64,000 nt of DNA from Tipula vernalis (taxonomy: Eukaryota; Arthropoda; Insecta; Diptera; Tipulidae), in NCBI GenBank assembly GCA_958295665.1, contig OY282560.1, forward strand, positions 39,226,590 to 39,290,589, read 5' to 3'. Every line of letters begins with the position of its first letter. Position 1 is the first letter of the stretch. Position numbers and translations under genes: made by a program. Under the pieces are notes generated by a model. The model did no database searches. It worked only from the letters and a program-made list of their open reading frames with translations, and was not told the origin of the DNA. This document shows positions 10,563-20,040 of the stretch, in pieces.

Positions 10563-12082
10563 ATGTCACCGACACCAAAAAATTTGAATTTGAAACAAAA
10601 ATACGAAGCACTAAAAATGATAAAAAATGAAAAAAAAAACAGTTAAAGACGTATGTGAGCACTACAAGTGGGAAGGCGCAGTTGTACAATATTTTAAAAA
10701 AGGAAGAAGACATCAAACTTCGTTATTTATCAGGACGTGAAAATGATTTGAATCAAAAGAAATCAAGGTTGTGAGCTAACAATGAAATCAATGAACTAGT
10801 TTACGAATGGTTCTGTGAAGCACGAACTGAAGGTTACCCAATATCCGGGCCTATTTTACAGGAAACTGCCAAAAAAATAGCCTTAAAATTGGCAAATGAT
10901 ACTTTCCAAGCTTCAAATGCTTGGCTTCGATGCTTTCGCAATAAGTACAGTATAACTTTTAATACTGCATCAGGAAAGGAAAACGAGGTTAACCCTACAA
11001 CGGTACAAGATTGGAAAGAAAAGCTAGCAGAAATAATAGAGGGTTATGATCAATGCAATATAGCCAACTGTGACGAAACGGCTCTATTTTACCGAGCGTT
11101 ACCAAACAAAACTTTACATCTGACAAATCAAAAATGCTCACGTGGTAGATTTTCGAAAGAGCGATTGGCTTTATTTTTACTCGCATTTGCGGACGGCACT
11201 TTTGATAAACCGATAGTTATAGGAAAAAGCCAAACACCACGATGCTTTAAAAGATTAAATACATCTGAATTGCCTTTCCATTCCAAATTCAAAAGCATGG
11301 ATGACCAGTGAGACCTTTTTAAAAATTTTGCGGGATTTAAATAAACGGATGAAACATCAAAACAGACGTATTTTGCTGTTTATGAATAACGCCACATGCC
11401 ACCCACGTATCCAGTTATCTAACATTAAGGTGCAATATTTTCCGCCAAACACCACATCAAAGCTGCAACCGTTAGATAGTGGAATTATCCAAAACATAAA
11501 ATTAACTTATCGAAAACTGATTCTACAGAAGCTCTTGTTGGAAAATGATAGAACACAAAAAGCTTCTGATGGATACAAATCCATTACCATACTAGATTCT
11601 ATCATGATATTGCAGGAATCAATCAACAAAGTCTTAAAGACGACAGCGGTGAAGTTCTTTCAGCATTGTGGGTTTAATTTTGAAAACTATGATACACCGA
11701 GTATTACGGAGAATGAAAATGGTGTGGTACGAAAGTACAAAATATGATTGGGGAAATATACAGCGACCATGCATACTCCGCAGCAGATTTTATTAACGTT
11801 GACTCTAGTGCAATTACCGAAGTAGATGATATTAATCCAGACAATTTACTTGATGAAATTATAATCGATTCGGATGATGAAGAAAATTTAGAAGTAGAAG
11901 ACGTCGAGGAAGACCCACCTACAAAAGAAGTTTTAAAAAGTTTAAACATTTTAGAAAACTCGACTATACATTTGGGTGAAACTGATCTATTTAAGGAGTT
12001 GTGCAATATTAAGTTCAAATTTTTAAGTGTTAACACTAAGCGTAATTCTATGAAGCAACTTAAAATAAGCAATTATTTTTAA
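10563..12082 (+). pseudogene. Pogo-family transposase, multiply broken
   Basis: ATG at 10563 starts M-S-P-T-P-K-N-L-N-L-K-Q-K-Y, the N-terminal helix-turn-helix of CENP-B/pogo proteins. A run of ten A near 10630 shifts the frame, and a TGA at 10772-10774 interrupts it. From 10775 the CENP-B-type DNA-binding domain and then the DDE domain follow, with C-D-E-T-A-L-F-Y as the first catalytic aspartate block. Near 11296 a frame change (with probable loss of some codons) leads to 11301-11747. There the second acidic position reads L-F-M-N-N-A-T-C-H-P, with asparagine where the family has aspartate. The third, L-Q-P-L-D-S-G, is present. The tail at 11744-12082 is acidic, as in many pogo-like proteins. 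Loss of a catalytic aspartate plus the frame breaks argue against activity. Confidence 0.85.
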
Positions 12083-12306
12083 AAAGAAAGTATATATGTA
12101 CGAGTATGCACATAATTGAATAATAATGTACATATTTACATTTTTTACATGAATTAATAGTACCTTTCTTTTGTGATATGAATTAATAAACTTTTTTTTT
12201 TAATTACCAATTTAACGCATTTTGTTTTAATTTAACCATCTTTTTTTCTCTACAAACTCCTTAATGCCGGAAAATCCCCAAACGCGGAAAAACATTTTGG
12301 TCCCGT

Positions 12307-12334
12307 GGTATTCCATCTCTGAGGATATTCACTG
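12307..12334 (-). repeat. Pogo-like right terminal inverted repeat
   Basis: Reverse complement begins CAGTGAATATCCTCAGAGAT, matching the left end; followed by the TA duplication. Confidence 0.85.
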
Positions 12335-12339
12335 TATTA

Positions 12340-14270
12340 AGATACGCTTACCCTGCTTATGCAAAATAGGTAAGCTTCACTCTTGCAACAGCGCAAGCGC
12401 AAAATCAAAACTTTCCGTAAGGTACACGAAGCACATCGTCATTTATAAAATGTTCCAAAAAGATTAATTTTAATTTTGATTTCATATCAAAGCAAATTCT
12501 CGAATAATACTGTAACGATACAATCATCACTGCAAAAGATTTCTTTATATGTAGTAACTTTAGTAAAGGTGCTAATTCAGTGACTAAAAGAAGACACTAA
12601 AGGTCAATACAATGATATCAAAAAGCTATTCGTAGTATTTCCTCGATTATTTCCTAACTTAACATAAGACCTTCGATCCACATTATTTAGGAACGGAAAA
12701 GGTCCACATTATTTAGGCACTTTATTTCTGCATCTGATATCCTAAACACGACAACAATGATCGGCCACGTTGAGGGGGTAACAGAGCAGTAAGGCTTGAC
12801 GAAGTAACAGTATGAGACAAATAGCATCTCCTCAAATAAAGATTTTTTTCTCAACCATTACCACTATCAATGCCTTTCACCAGATTACAGGCAAATTGAA
12901 AAGTTAGTCAGCAATAACAACCCCTTTTGTGTGCTTCTTATTCCAGATCAGAAATAATTAACGGTTAACTATACTCCCGTCGATTCAAGCTTCACTTACA
13001 GCCCTGTTTGCTCCAATACACATATAACCTTTTGAAAGACAAGACGAAAATCTTTATTAGGCCACACCAAGCAGCTATTAACAATAACAATGTCGCCCTG
13101 GCTCAATAATATCCTTTGAAATATATTTCAAATTGTTAATAATCTCAGAGTTATTTGATTTCGCAAATTTTAAAATAATCTCATATTTTCAGTATCTCTA
13201 TAATTTCTCTATGATGACAAATTGCTAATTTGGAAAATTTCAATAGCGTCAAGAATTTTTTCAAAATATTTAAAATTTTGGAATATTCCTAATAATTTGA
13301 AATCCTAGATTTTAACGCCAGGTAATCCTTAATTAAGTGCAAATAAAACAAATGCGAAATTGGAGTTATCACGATAATTTTGATTAATCTCTAATCATTG
13401 TTTTAACCTTGATGCTTGGTCCTTTTACTGTCTTGTTTTAAGCAATTAAATAATAAAAGCTTTTGTATTAAAGTTTTGAAAGCTTTTGCAAAGCCTCCAC
13501 AAAATTCCTGCTAATTGGCATTGAATTGCTCGGCAATGAACCTGACGAATTTTAAATTATCTGTTGAAAAATTAAAATTTCTTATTCCTGACTATTGAAA
13601 CTTCAACGATTTCTGGAAGCTGGCCATCAAAATATATCCTAAATTATCGTTACCATCCTTCCATTATTGGCAAGAAACTATTAATAAACCATTCAACTTT
13701 TTGCCCGGTTTCTGCCTCTAATTTTAATAGTCTTCCCTATAGCTACCATAAAAATTAGGGAGATTATTTAAACAAAAATCGAAAGTTGAATGTCAAGTTC
13801 CCAACCTCGGTTTTTTAGCCAATCTTTCTACCCGTACTCTAGCCAATTAGCAAGCAGTTTATTCGACCTTTACCGGCATTTATAATAGTTCCAAAGTTTA
13901 ATTCAAATATTAATTGTAGATATTGATGAATAAATGATTAGCTTTTAAAAAAGCACACGGCTATAATCCCTTATATCTTGTAAACCGTGAAAACTACAAA
14001 ATGAATTAACCAATTTGAACTAAGTTTGGCTCAGTGTTACAACCAATAACCCCTACAATTATCCAATTTATAATAATATATCCTCAAATTACTCTTTTGA
14101 AGATTTTTATAGTTTTCTAATAATTTCCTCGCAATTTAAGCTCTAATTAACTTTTTTGAATAAAAATCCGGATATACAATTCATATCGTCCTTATTTACA
14201 GCTAAAATATAATTAAACAATACAAAATAAATCCCAAGTGATCTTAACGTGCCGTAACAAAAAATATCCA
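12340..14270. other. Non-coding host-like DNA
   Basis: About 1.9 kb without recognisable coding or transposon sequence. A 15-base direct repeat (TCCACATTATTTAGG) occurs near 12676-12714. The frame at 12264-12467 begins inside the pogo terminus and is not a gene. Confidence 0.45.
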
Positions 14271-14277
14271 TCTTTAC

Positions 14278-14285
14278 CTACTCAT
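14278..14285 (-). CDS. Candidate tiny alternative first exon (ATG AGT AG)
   Basis: On the minus strand, ATG AGT AG is followed by the donor GTAAAG (intron from 14277). The ATG is preceded by CAACAAACA, a strong fly-like translation-start context. The two codons plus two bases leave phase 2, the same phase as the exons at 3213-3286 and 33663-33916. Upstream on the same strand lies TATATTTACACACAG and then TTCACTGAGCGAGAAC, which could be promoter sequence. Alone this eight-base exon would be unconvincing; phase agreement and start context make it worth listing. Transcript evidence would decide. Confidence 0.3.
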
Positions 14286-14430
14286 TGTTTGTTGTAATTT
14301 TTTTGTTAGTTATGTTCTCGCTCAGTGAACACTTACATACTGTGTGTAAATATACATAATAATGGTATAGAGAGGTACATCACAACAACCAACCACTCAA
14401 TGATGCATATTGTAAACCTTAATACTTATA
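14286..14430 (-). promoter_or_regulatory. Possible leader and promoter of the tiny exon
   Basis: Minus-strand sequence upstream of the candidate ATG contains a TATATTTAC box about 70-75 bases before it and a purine-rich GAGCGAGAACATAAC segment. The inference rests on position and context only. Confidence 0.2.
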
Positions 14431-14439
14431 AAATATTTA

Positions 14440-14990
14440 CACACTTAAAATAATTAAAATAGCTTAAAGCTTTATATTTTATTTTTTTATCGTATAAGCT
14501 TTTTCCAAGTAATTTTTTTTTTTTGTAGAGTTTATACATTTTTATTCATTTATAAGCTCGTATACGTATAGAATAAATAGATTTAAAATATAAATATGTG
14601 AAAATCCGATAGATGTCAGTATTTTATGTAAGTAATTGCTAGAAAATTTAAGTGCAATATCAGATGTTCATCACGAATGCTATAGGTAACCTAAGCGAGT
14701 TGTTTGTTGACTGTTCTTACGTAAAAAAAAATAAAAATTTACCATTAACTAATATGTAGTTTGATAGTTTTATTTAAAATATTTGTTTTTGTTTATAACG
14801 GCTGATGAATATGGCGTTTAACACTAAGTAAAACATCAGGTTTGCTCCCAATTTATAAGCGTAGTTAACAAGTTTCGTTGTACCGCCTTTAATAAATTTA
14901 TTACTGACAATAATAAAGCTTGAATCGAATGAGAGGGTTAAGGTTCTCAATTGCTATTATTTCTTAATTGCAACTAACCGGAACAGAATT
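14440..14990. other. Non-coding
   Basis: AT-rich with homopolymer tracts; nothing recognised. Confidence 0.4.
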
Positions 14991-14999
14991 ATTTAAAGA

Positions 15000-15120
15000 A
15001 TTGTTTGTTTTCAACTTCATCTAAACTTTTAAAGTTCATAAAGCTCCTTAAACTCAGTAATTCTTATAAGTAGACTAAACATTGACCAAACATGGCGTAA
15101 AAATAAATTTGACGTTCAAA
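15000..15120 (+). repeat. Dispersed repeat flanking the foldback family (copy 1)
   Basis: CATAAAGCTCC, then TAAACTCAGTAATTCTTATAAGTAGA, then TAAACATTGACCAAA matches, in direct orientation, the diverged copies at about 23.98-24.18 and 24.40-24.57 kb. It abuts the GCCGAAAGT leader at 15121. Confidence 0.6.
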
Positions 15121-15300
15121 ACATCCTGTTGAAGTTAGCCGAAAGTTTCCAGCAGAAAGTAAGAAGTCGATAATGCAGATTATGTTATTAACATTCCAGT
15201 CGAAAAAAAATAATTAAGTGGTTATCAGCCGAAAGTAAATAGGATACATCGAGTGAAATAAAAATTTTTGTAAATAGAGTTACGTGGAAAACTTTTTTAA
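15121..15300 (+). repeat. GCCGAAAGT leader, second copy (left arm of a large inverted repeat)
   Basis: Starts GTTGAAGTTAGCCGAAAGTT and continues through GTCGATAATGCAGATTATGT and GCCGAAAGTAAATAGGATAC. The reverse complement of 23625-23785 matches it almost base for base over about 150 bases, including AGGATACAT and TTTTGTAAATAG. This gives an inverted pair spaced by about 8.4 kb that encloses a gypsy remnant and a DNA transposon. Confidence 0.85.
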
Positions 15301-15355
15301 TCTAGTCGTGAAAAATATCGAAAATCAGATGAATCCACAAAATTGGAATGAAATC

Positions 15356-15969
15356 AGCATGTACAGTGTCTATCTAAAGTGGAATCGATTTTATTTGATC
15401 TGTCAATAGCCATCGCAGGAAAAAATCGAGTTCAAGTTTCCCGTGAGAAATCTCGGAAAATTTGAAAAAGTTTCCAGCCGAAAGTCAAAAAAGTTTTATT
15501 TAAATCAGCCTCTAGAGTGATATGTCTGGAGATGGATTACATTGAGGTGACTTGTCAATAGCTATCGTTGGAAAAAAAATTAGTTCCCATGGGAAATCTT
15601 GGAAAATTCGATTTTCCAAAAATCATTAGAAAATTTGTATAATATCAGCTTCTAAAGTGTTATGTCTGGAGAGATGTACTTTGCTGTTGGAACTCGTCAA
15701 AAAAAATTAATTTAGGTTTCCCGTGGAAAATCTCGGAAAATTTAAAAATGCTTCCAACCCAAAGAATGAAATGAACGGACAAAATCAGCCTCTGGAGTGT
15801 TATGTCTGGAGATGGATTGCTTTGATGTGACTTGTCAACAGCTATCGCAGGAAAAAGAATCATTTCAAGATTCTCGTGGGAAATCTCGAAAAATTCGATT
15901 TTCCAAAAATCGTTAAAAAATTTGTATAAAATCAGCCTCTAGAGTTTTCCATCTGGAGATGTATATGAT
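15356..15969 (+). repeat. Second array of the ~148-base repeat
   Basis: Unit anchors (AGCCTCTAGAG or close variants) fall at 15356, 15507, 15647, 15787 and 15934: spacings 151, 140, 140 and 147. Each unit repeats the GTGACTTGTCAATAGCTATCG and CCCGTGGGAAATCTCGG blocks seen at 6.02-6.49 kb. The array ends in an inverted turn at about 15970. Confidence 0.9.
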
Positions 15970-16240
15970 ACTGAAATACATCTTCAGACATAACACTCTA
16001 GAGGCTGATCTTATACACATTTTCTAATGATTTTTGGTAAATCGAATTTCCGAGATTTCCCACGGGAAACTTGCACAGAATTTTTTCCTGCAATAACTAT
16101 TGCGACAAATCACATAAAAACGATTCAACTTCAGATATACAATCTAGAGGCTGATTTTTTATTCAAATTTTGTGGATTCATCTGATTTTCGATATTTTCC
16201 ACGACTAGATTAAACAAAGTTTTCTACGTAAAACTATGTA
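15700..16240. repeat. Foldback (hairpin) structure closing the array
   Basis: Around a loop of about 11 bases near 15970-15980 the sequence reverses: AGCCTCTAGAG...GGAGATGTAT on the left is answered by ATACATCTTCAGACATAACA and CTCTAGAGGCT on the right. The right arm (to about 16235) is the reverse complement of one repeat unit plus the leader at 15290-15470, including CTAGTCGTGGAAAATATCG. The result is a long near-palindrome like that of foldback transposons. Confidence 0.85.
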
Positions 16241-16244
16241 GGTC

Positions 16245-16865
16245 ACAATCACAAGGATGGAGACAGCGAAATAGATCAAACTCAAATAATAGAAATTATA
16301 ACAATAGATCGAATCAAGGACAAGGGTCGCCAAGTAGACCTAATAAAAACCGATATTGTGTATTACATTATAGATATCGAGAGAAAGCGAGAGCATGTTA
16401 TCCGCCATGCAGCTGAAGAGGGAGCCAGCCTTTAGCAAACCAGGCGACGACCGAAAACGTGCCGAGCACGTCAAAAAACATTTAAACAGTCTCCAGGTCT
16501 TTACGGCACAGACCAACAAAAAAACAAGCCGATTAATTGTATTTGACCAAATAAATAACCTACACTTCTTAATAGTCACAGGAGCTGACCTGTCGGTGCT
16601 CCCTGTCAGACATATAAACATGTCAAACCTGAATTTTTATAATAATTATACAAGCAAAATGAATTGCAATAATAATAATAGTAATAAGATTGGCAACATG
16701 AATTCTTCGCCAATTTATTTAAATTATAATAAGTCCGATCTCGTGTTATCGGCAGCCTATGGCAGCACAATTAATACCTACGGTACAAAATTGTTAGAGG
16801 TTAATATCGGATTCAGGCGTACATTTGTTCATGCATTTATACTCGCCGATGTGAGTCGATCTTAG
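16245..16865 (+). pseudogene. Gypsy element 1: gag end and protease
   Basis: The first part reads as basic, asparagine- and serine-rich gag tail ending in a Cys/His-type block (C-V-L-H-Y-R-Y-R-E-K-A-R-A-C). The open frame 16395-16865 then carries the aspartic protease. The active-site region reads F-L-I-V-T-G-A-D-L-S-V-L-P, with valine where retroviral-type proteases have the catalytic aspartate. A TAG at 16863 cuts the frame and a frame change follows before RT. The ATG at 16395 is internal. Function is lost. Confidence 0.75.
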
Positions 16866-16867
16866 GC

Positions 16868-17565
16868 AAAAAAGGCTAGTTGATTCAGCGACTCAGCTGT
16901 CAATATGTGCCAATGAGATGCAAGTAGAGGTTGAAAGTCCAATTCATTTCGCAATCGACAATGGCTATGGGACAATTCTTAAAAAGTTCCCTTCGCTCAC
17001 ATCAGAGCCTAATTATAATACACCAGTGAAACATCCAGTGGTCCATCATATAGTTACTGAAGGACATTTACCAGTGACAAGAGCGAGGAGATTAGATTCC
17101 ATACGCCATAAAGCAGCCTTATTAGAATTTAAGCATATGGTTGAACTAGGCATTTGTATACCTTTATCTTCTCCCATTGCACATGGTCAAGAAAAAAGAT
17201 CTTGATTGGAGACCATGTGGTGATTATCGCAGATTAAACGCGATCACAACGCCGGATCGGTATCCGATACCGCATATTTAAAATTTTTTCATGAATTTGC
17301 ATGGAAATAATATTTTCTCAAAAATCGACACAGTCAAAGCCTAACATTTAATTCCCGTAGCTCCGGAAGACATTCATAAAACAGCGATAACCACTCCTTT
17401 TGGCCTTTTCGAGTTCACTCGAATGCCCTTTGGTTTACGCAATGCCGCACAAACATTCCAGCGGTTTATGAACGAAGTAGTTAAAGATTTAGACTTCGTA
17501 TTCGTCTATATCGATGATATTTTAGTAGCATCTTCCGATGAGGCACAGCACAAAAAGCACCTCCA
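16868..17565 (+). pseudogene. Gypsy element 1: reverse transcriptase, deleted
   Basis: The frame at 16918-17205 gives the region upstream of RT (H-P-V-V-H-H-I-V-T-E-G-H) and the start of the fingers. A one-base frame change near 17175 leads to [11 protein letters not shown] and stops near 17279 and 17342. The frame 17423-17565 carries M-P-F-G-L-R-N-A-A-Q-T-F-Q-R-F and an intact catalytic Y-I-D-D at 17507-17518. Right after the C-terminal H-K-K-H-L-Q the sequence jumps to the thumb/connection region, so roughly 100 codons of RT are missing at about 17565. Confidence 0.8.
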
Positions 17566-18125
17566 ATTACCACCGGTTTATACTGAATTTAGCCGAAATA
17601 TTAGCCCCAATCCATACGCATTTAGCAAATTTACTGAAAAGGCCTAAAACACCGAAACATTTTTCGTGGCCCAAAAAATGTGATGATGCATTCCAGCAAT
17701 TAAAAACTAAATTGGGCACAGTTACATTACTAGCGCATCCGCTGTCAAATACGAAATTTAGCGTGACATGTGACGCGTCAAATGTAGCAGTAGGAGTAGT
17801 GCTACAGCAATATAATCAAAATTGCTGGGAGCCTTTGGGATTCTTTTCAAAGAAGCTTTCGGACGCAGAAAAAAAATATTCCGCGGTTGATCGGGAATTA
17901 TTGACAATATACTTAGCCATCAAACATTTTAGGTATTTTGTGGAAGGTCGGAAGTTTACAATATAAACCGATCATAAACCATTGACTAGAGCAATTCAGT
18001 ACAAAACTGAACGTAATCCACGCCAATCTAGGCATTTAGATTACATTAGTCAGTTTTCAACAGACATTCAGCATGTGCAATGTAAAGACAATGTAGTTGC
18101 AGACGCATTGTCAAGAATCAGTACA
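17566..18125 (+). pseudogene. Gypsy element 1: RT connection and RNase H
   Basis: In the frame of 17538-17966 the sequence resumes after the deletion with R-F-I-L-N-L-A-E-I-L-A-P-I-H, then the RNase H domain: V-T-C-D-A-S-N-V-A-V-G (first catalytic aspartate), Y-S-A-V-D-R-E-L-L (glutamate), and after a TAA at 17964-17966 T-D-H-K-P-L-T-R and V-V-A-D-A-L-S-R-I. The acidic residues typical of RNase H are all visible; the stop falls just before the T-D-H-K-P motif. Confidence 0.8.
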
Positions 18126-18132
18126 ACGATAA

Positions 18133-19049
18133 TTGAAAATGATACCTAGACATACAATTGAGGCAAAGCTTGATTATGGCGCAATTATTTCAGCGCAACA
18201 AAAAGACGAGGAACTACAGAATATTTTATCTGGTTCGCGCCGTCATAAAGCTTCATATCGCCTTGAAAGCTTCAAACTTCCAGGTTTCGAGGTATACTAC
18301 GAAGTATCGACAGGTACCAACCGTCCATACATATCTGATCCTTTGAGAAAGAAGATTTTTGAGCAACTACATAACCTTTCGCACCCTGGAGCACGGGCTA
18401 CACGTAAACTGATTATAGCTCGTTATTTCTGGCCAAGCATAAACAAAGACGTAACCCAGTGGGCACAGTTATGTTTAGCATGCCAAAAATCGAAAGTCCA
18501 ACGGCATACCAAGTCGCCTTTAGCGCAATTCGAGATACCCCAAGGTCGATTTGAACATATCCACATATAAACGTAGTAGGTCCTCTTCCACCGTCAAATG
18601 GATGTCAATATTTACTAACATGTGTCGATAGATTTACCCGCTGGCCAGAAGCCTATCCCATGATAGATATGTCAGCAGCAACGATTGCAACAACATTCGT
18701 TAATAATTATATTTCGCGATTTGGTGTACCTGCAACAATAACAACAGATCAGGGCACCCAATTTGAGTCCAAACTTTTCAGTGAATTATGTCTAGAAGTT
18801 TCACTTGAAAATTGCGACTATGTATTTGTACGCATAGATAAAGTTCGCACAGGTCTTACTCCACCTTATGAGGGCCCATTTAAAGTGATTCGCAAACTAC
18901 GAAAACAATTTGTCATATATATTAAAGGCAAGCAACAATCAATATCGCTTGACCGTTTGAAACCAGCGTATGGCATACTTTGCTCAATGGAACTGGAAGC
19001 ACCAAAACCAATTCGACATGTGCATTTTAACTTTTACCGCAAGCAGTAG
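18133..19049 (+). pseudogene. Gypsy element 1: integrase, missing part of the catalytic core
   Basis: 18133-18570 carries the zinc-binding domain: H-N-L-S-H-P-G-A-R-A-T and, further on, C-L-A-C-Q-K-S-K. A one-base frame change at about 18565 precedes V-V-G-P-L-P, where the residue corresponding to the first catalytic aspartate reads as asparagine. The next frame (18660-19049) has the second aspartate in T-T-D-Q-G-T-Q-F-E-S. It then jumps at about 18790 to the C-terminal G-P-Y/F-type domain (P-P-Y-E-G-P-F-K-V-I, S-L-D-R-L-K-P). The segment with the catalytic glutamate is deleted, so the enzyme cannot be active. Confidence 0.8.
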
Positions 19050-19179
19050 TAAATTAATTTATCGCATTCGGAACCTATTTCAACCCAATCATTTCCGTGG
19101 CAGCTATCTCAAGCCAATATTATAGATATAAATTTAAAACCCGACAGGTTTTCACATCAACACCCGGGGACTTTAAACT

Positions 19180-19192
19180 GCAAGGGGGGTGA
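19180..19192 (+). promoter_or_regulatory. Polypurine tract of gypsy element 1
   Basis: GCAAGGGGGGTGA directly before the TGTAGGGG start of the 3' LTR; this is the expected plus-strand primer site. The second element has the closely similar TAAGGGGGTGA before its own TGTGG LTR start. Confidence 0.7.
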
Positions 19193-19316
19193 TGTAGGGG
19201 TTTAATATATTTCTTAACGAGAAAATTAATCTCTACATGAATAAAAAACGGAAAAATTTAAAATTGAAATTACATACATACAAACATACATACAAATATA
19301 AATTTATTAAATAATT
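19193..19316 (+). repeat. Start of 3' LTR of gypsy element 1, interrupted
   Basis: Begins TGTAGGGGTTTAATATATTT and runs 124 bases before the DNA transposon at 19317. The remainder should continue after 23012, but without the 5' LTR its end cannot be placed. Confidence 0.55.
19313..19316 (+). repeat. Target-site duplication AATT, left copy
   Basis: AATT precedes the CTGTGGCAAC terminus and recurs at 23009-23012 after the right terminus. Because AATT is palindromic it could alternatively be the outermost part of the inverted repeat. Confidence 0.6.
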
Positions 19317-19346
19317 CTGTGGCAACAAATCATAGTGGCTTATGTG
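19317..19346 (+). repeat. Left terminal inverted repeat of the 3.7-kb transposon
   Basis: CTGTGGCAACAAATCATAGT followed by GGCTTATGTG; one mismatch (position 20-21 region) to the right end. Confidence 0.9.
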
Positions 19347-20040
19347 TAATTAAGCCAAAAATATGTTTAACACATAATCTAATTCTCATCGCTCTAACGG
19401 ATATTTCTCTCTTTTCCGTTTTTCGCTCCTACTACTTTTGTCAAAAATAAACGTAACGATCAAACGGCTTAACTGCTTTAGATGTATTATTGCATTCGTT
19501 ATAATGTCTTATTTTCACAAAAAATTTAATCCTACATACCAATCTCATATTTCGTTTTATACCTTAGTTTAAGTATTCTCAAGTCGCTTTTATAAATTTT
19601 TTTTTTGTCATTTATTGTAAATTCGAAAACGGCTTAAAGGTTTATAAGCCAGTTTATCAAAATACATTTTTTAACTAGAATTGTGTAACGATAATTTAGA
19701 CGTTATTTCAAATTAATTTGGATGCAATACTGAGACCTATTTGATATTAAGCCGTTAATTCAAACTATTGTGAATTTTGAAGTTCATTTTGTGTAATACG
19801 TCATAGTGTTTTAAGTTTGATAAGTCTGTTTTACGAAGTGAAAATATTGAAATACTGTATTTAAATGTAAATAATACATTTTTACGTGTGTGCATATTAT
19901 TATCTATAGTTCAAAAATTGTTTTATAGTTAAACTTAAGACGAAACGTGCCCGTAATAAAAATTGTTATCTCGTCAGTGAATACATTAATTACAATCATA
20001 GTGTCCACTGTTAATAAGAAAATTAACTATTTCATGTAAA

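Larger units (their letters stand above)
9968..12334 (+). mobile_element. Pogo/Tigger-like DNA transposon with TIRs and TA duplication
   Basis: Left end CAGTGAAAATCCTCAAAAGC (9968) and the reverse complement of the right end, CAGTGAATATCCTCAGAGAT (ending 12334), form imperfect terminal inverted repeats of about 28 bases. TA lies directly outside both ends (9966-9967 and 12335-12336), as expected for Tc1/mariner-superfamily insertion. The total length of 2367 bases is close to that of a full pogo element. Inside the termini, short GCGGAAA words recur near both ends. The transposase it carries is interrupted, so this copy looks non-autonomous. Confidence 0.9.
16241..19313 (+). mobile_element. 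Gypsy-family LTR retrotransposon remnant (CsRn1/Kabuki-like)
   Basis: Contains, in order, the end of gag, protease, reverse transcriptase, RNase H, integrase, a polypurine tract and the start of a 3' LTR (TGTAGGGG at 19193). The order protease-RT-RNase H-integrase defines the Ty3/gypsy superfamily. The [16 protein letters not shown] and G-L-F-E-F-T-R-M-P blocks resemble the CsRn1/Kabuki clade, as does the second element at 53.2-57.4 kb. It lacks the 5' LTR and most of gag, has two internal deletions, and its 3' LTR is cut at 19316 by the next element. Confidence 0.85.
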
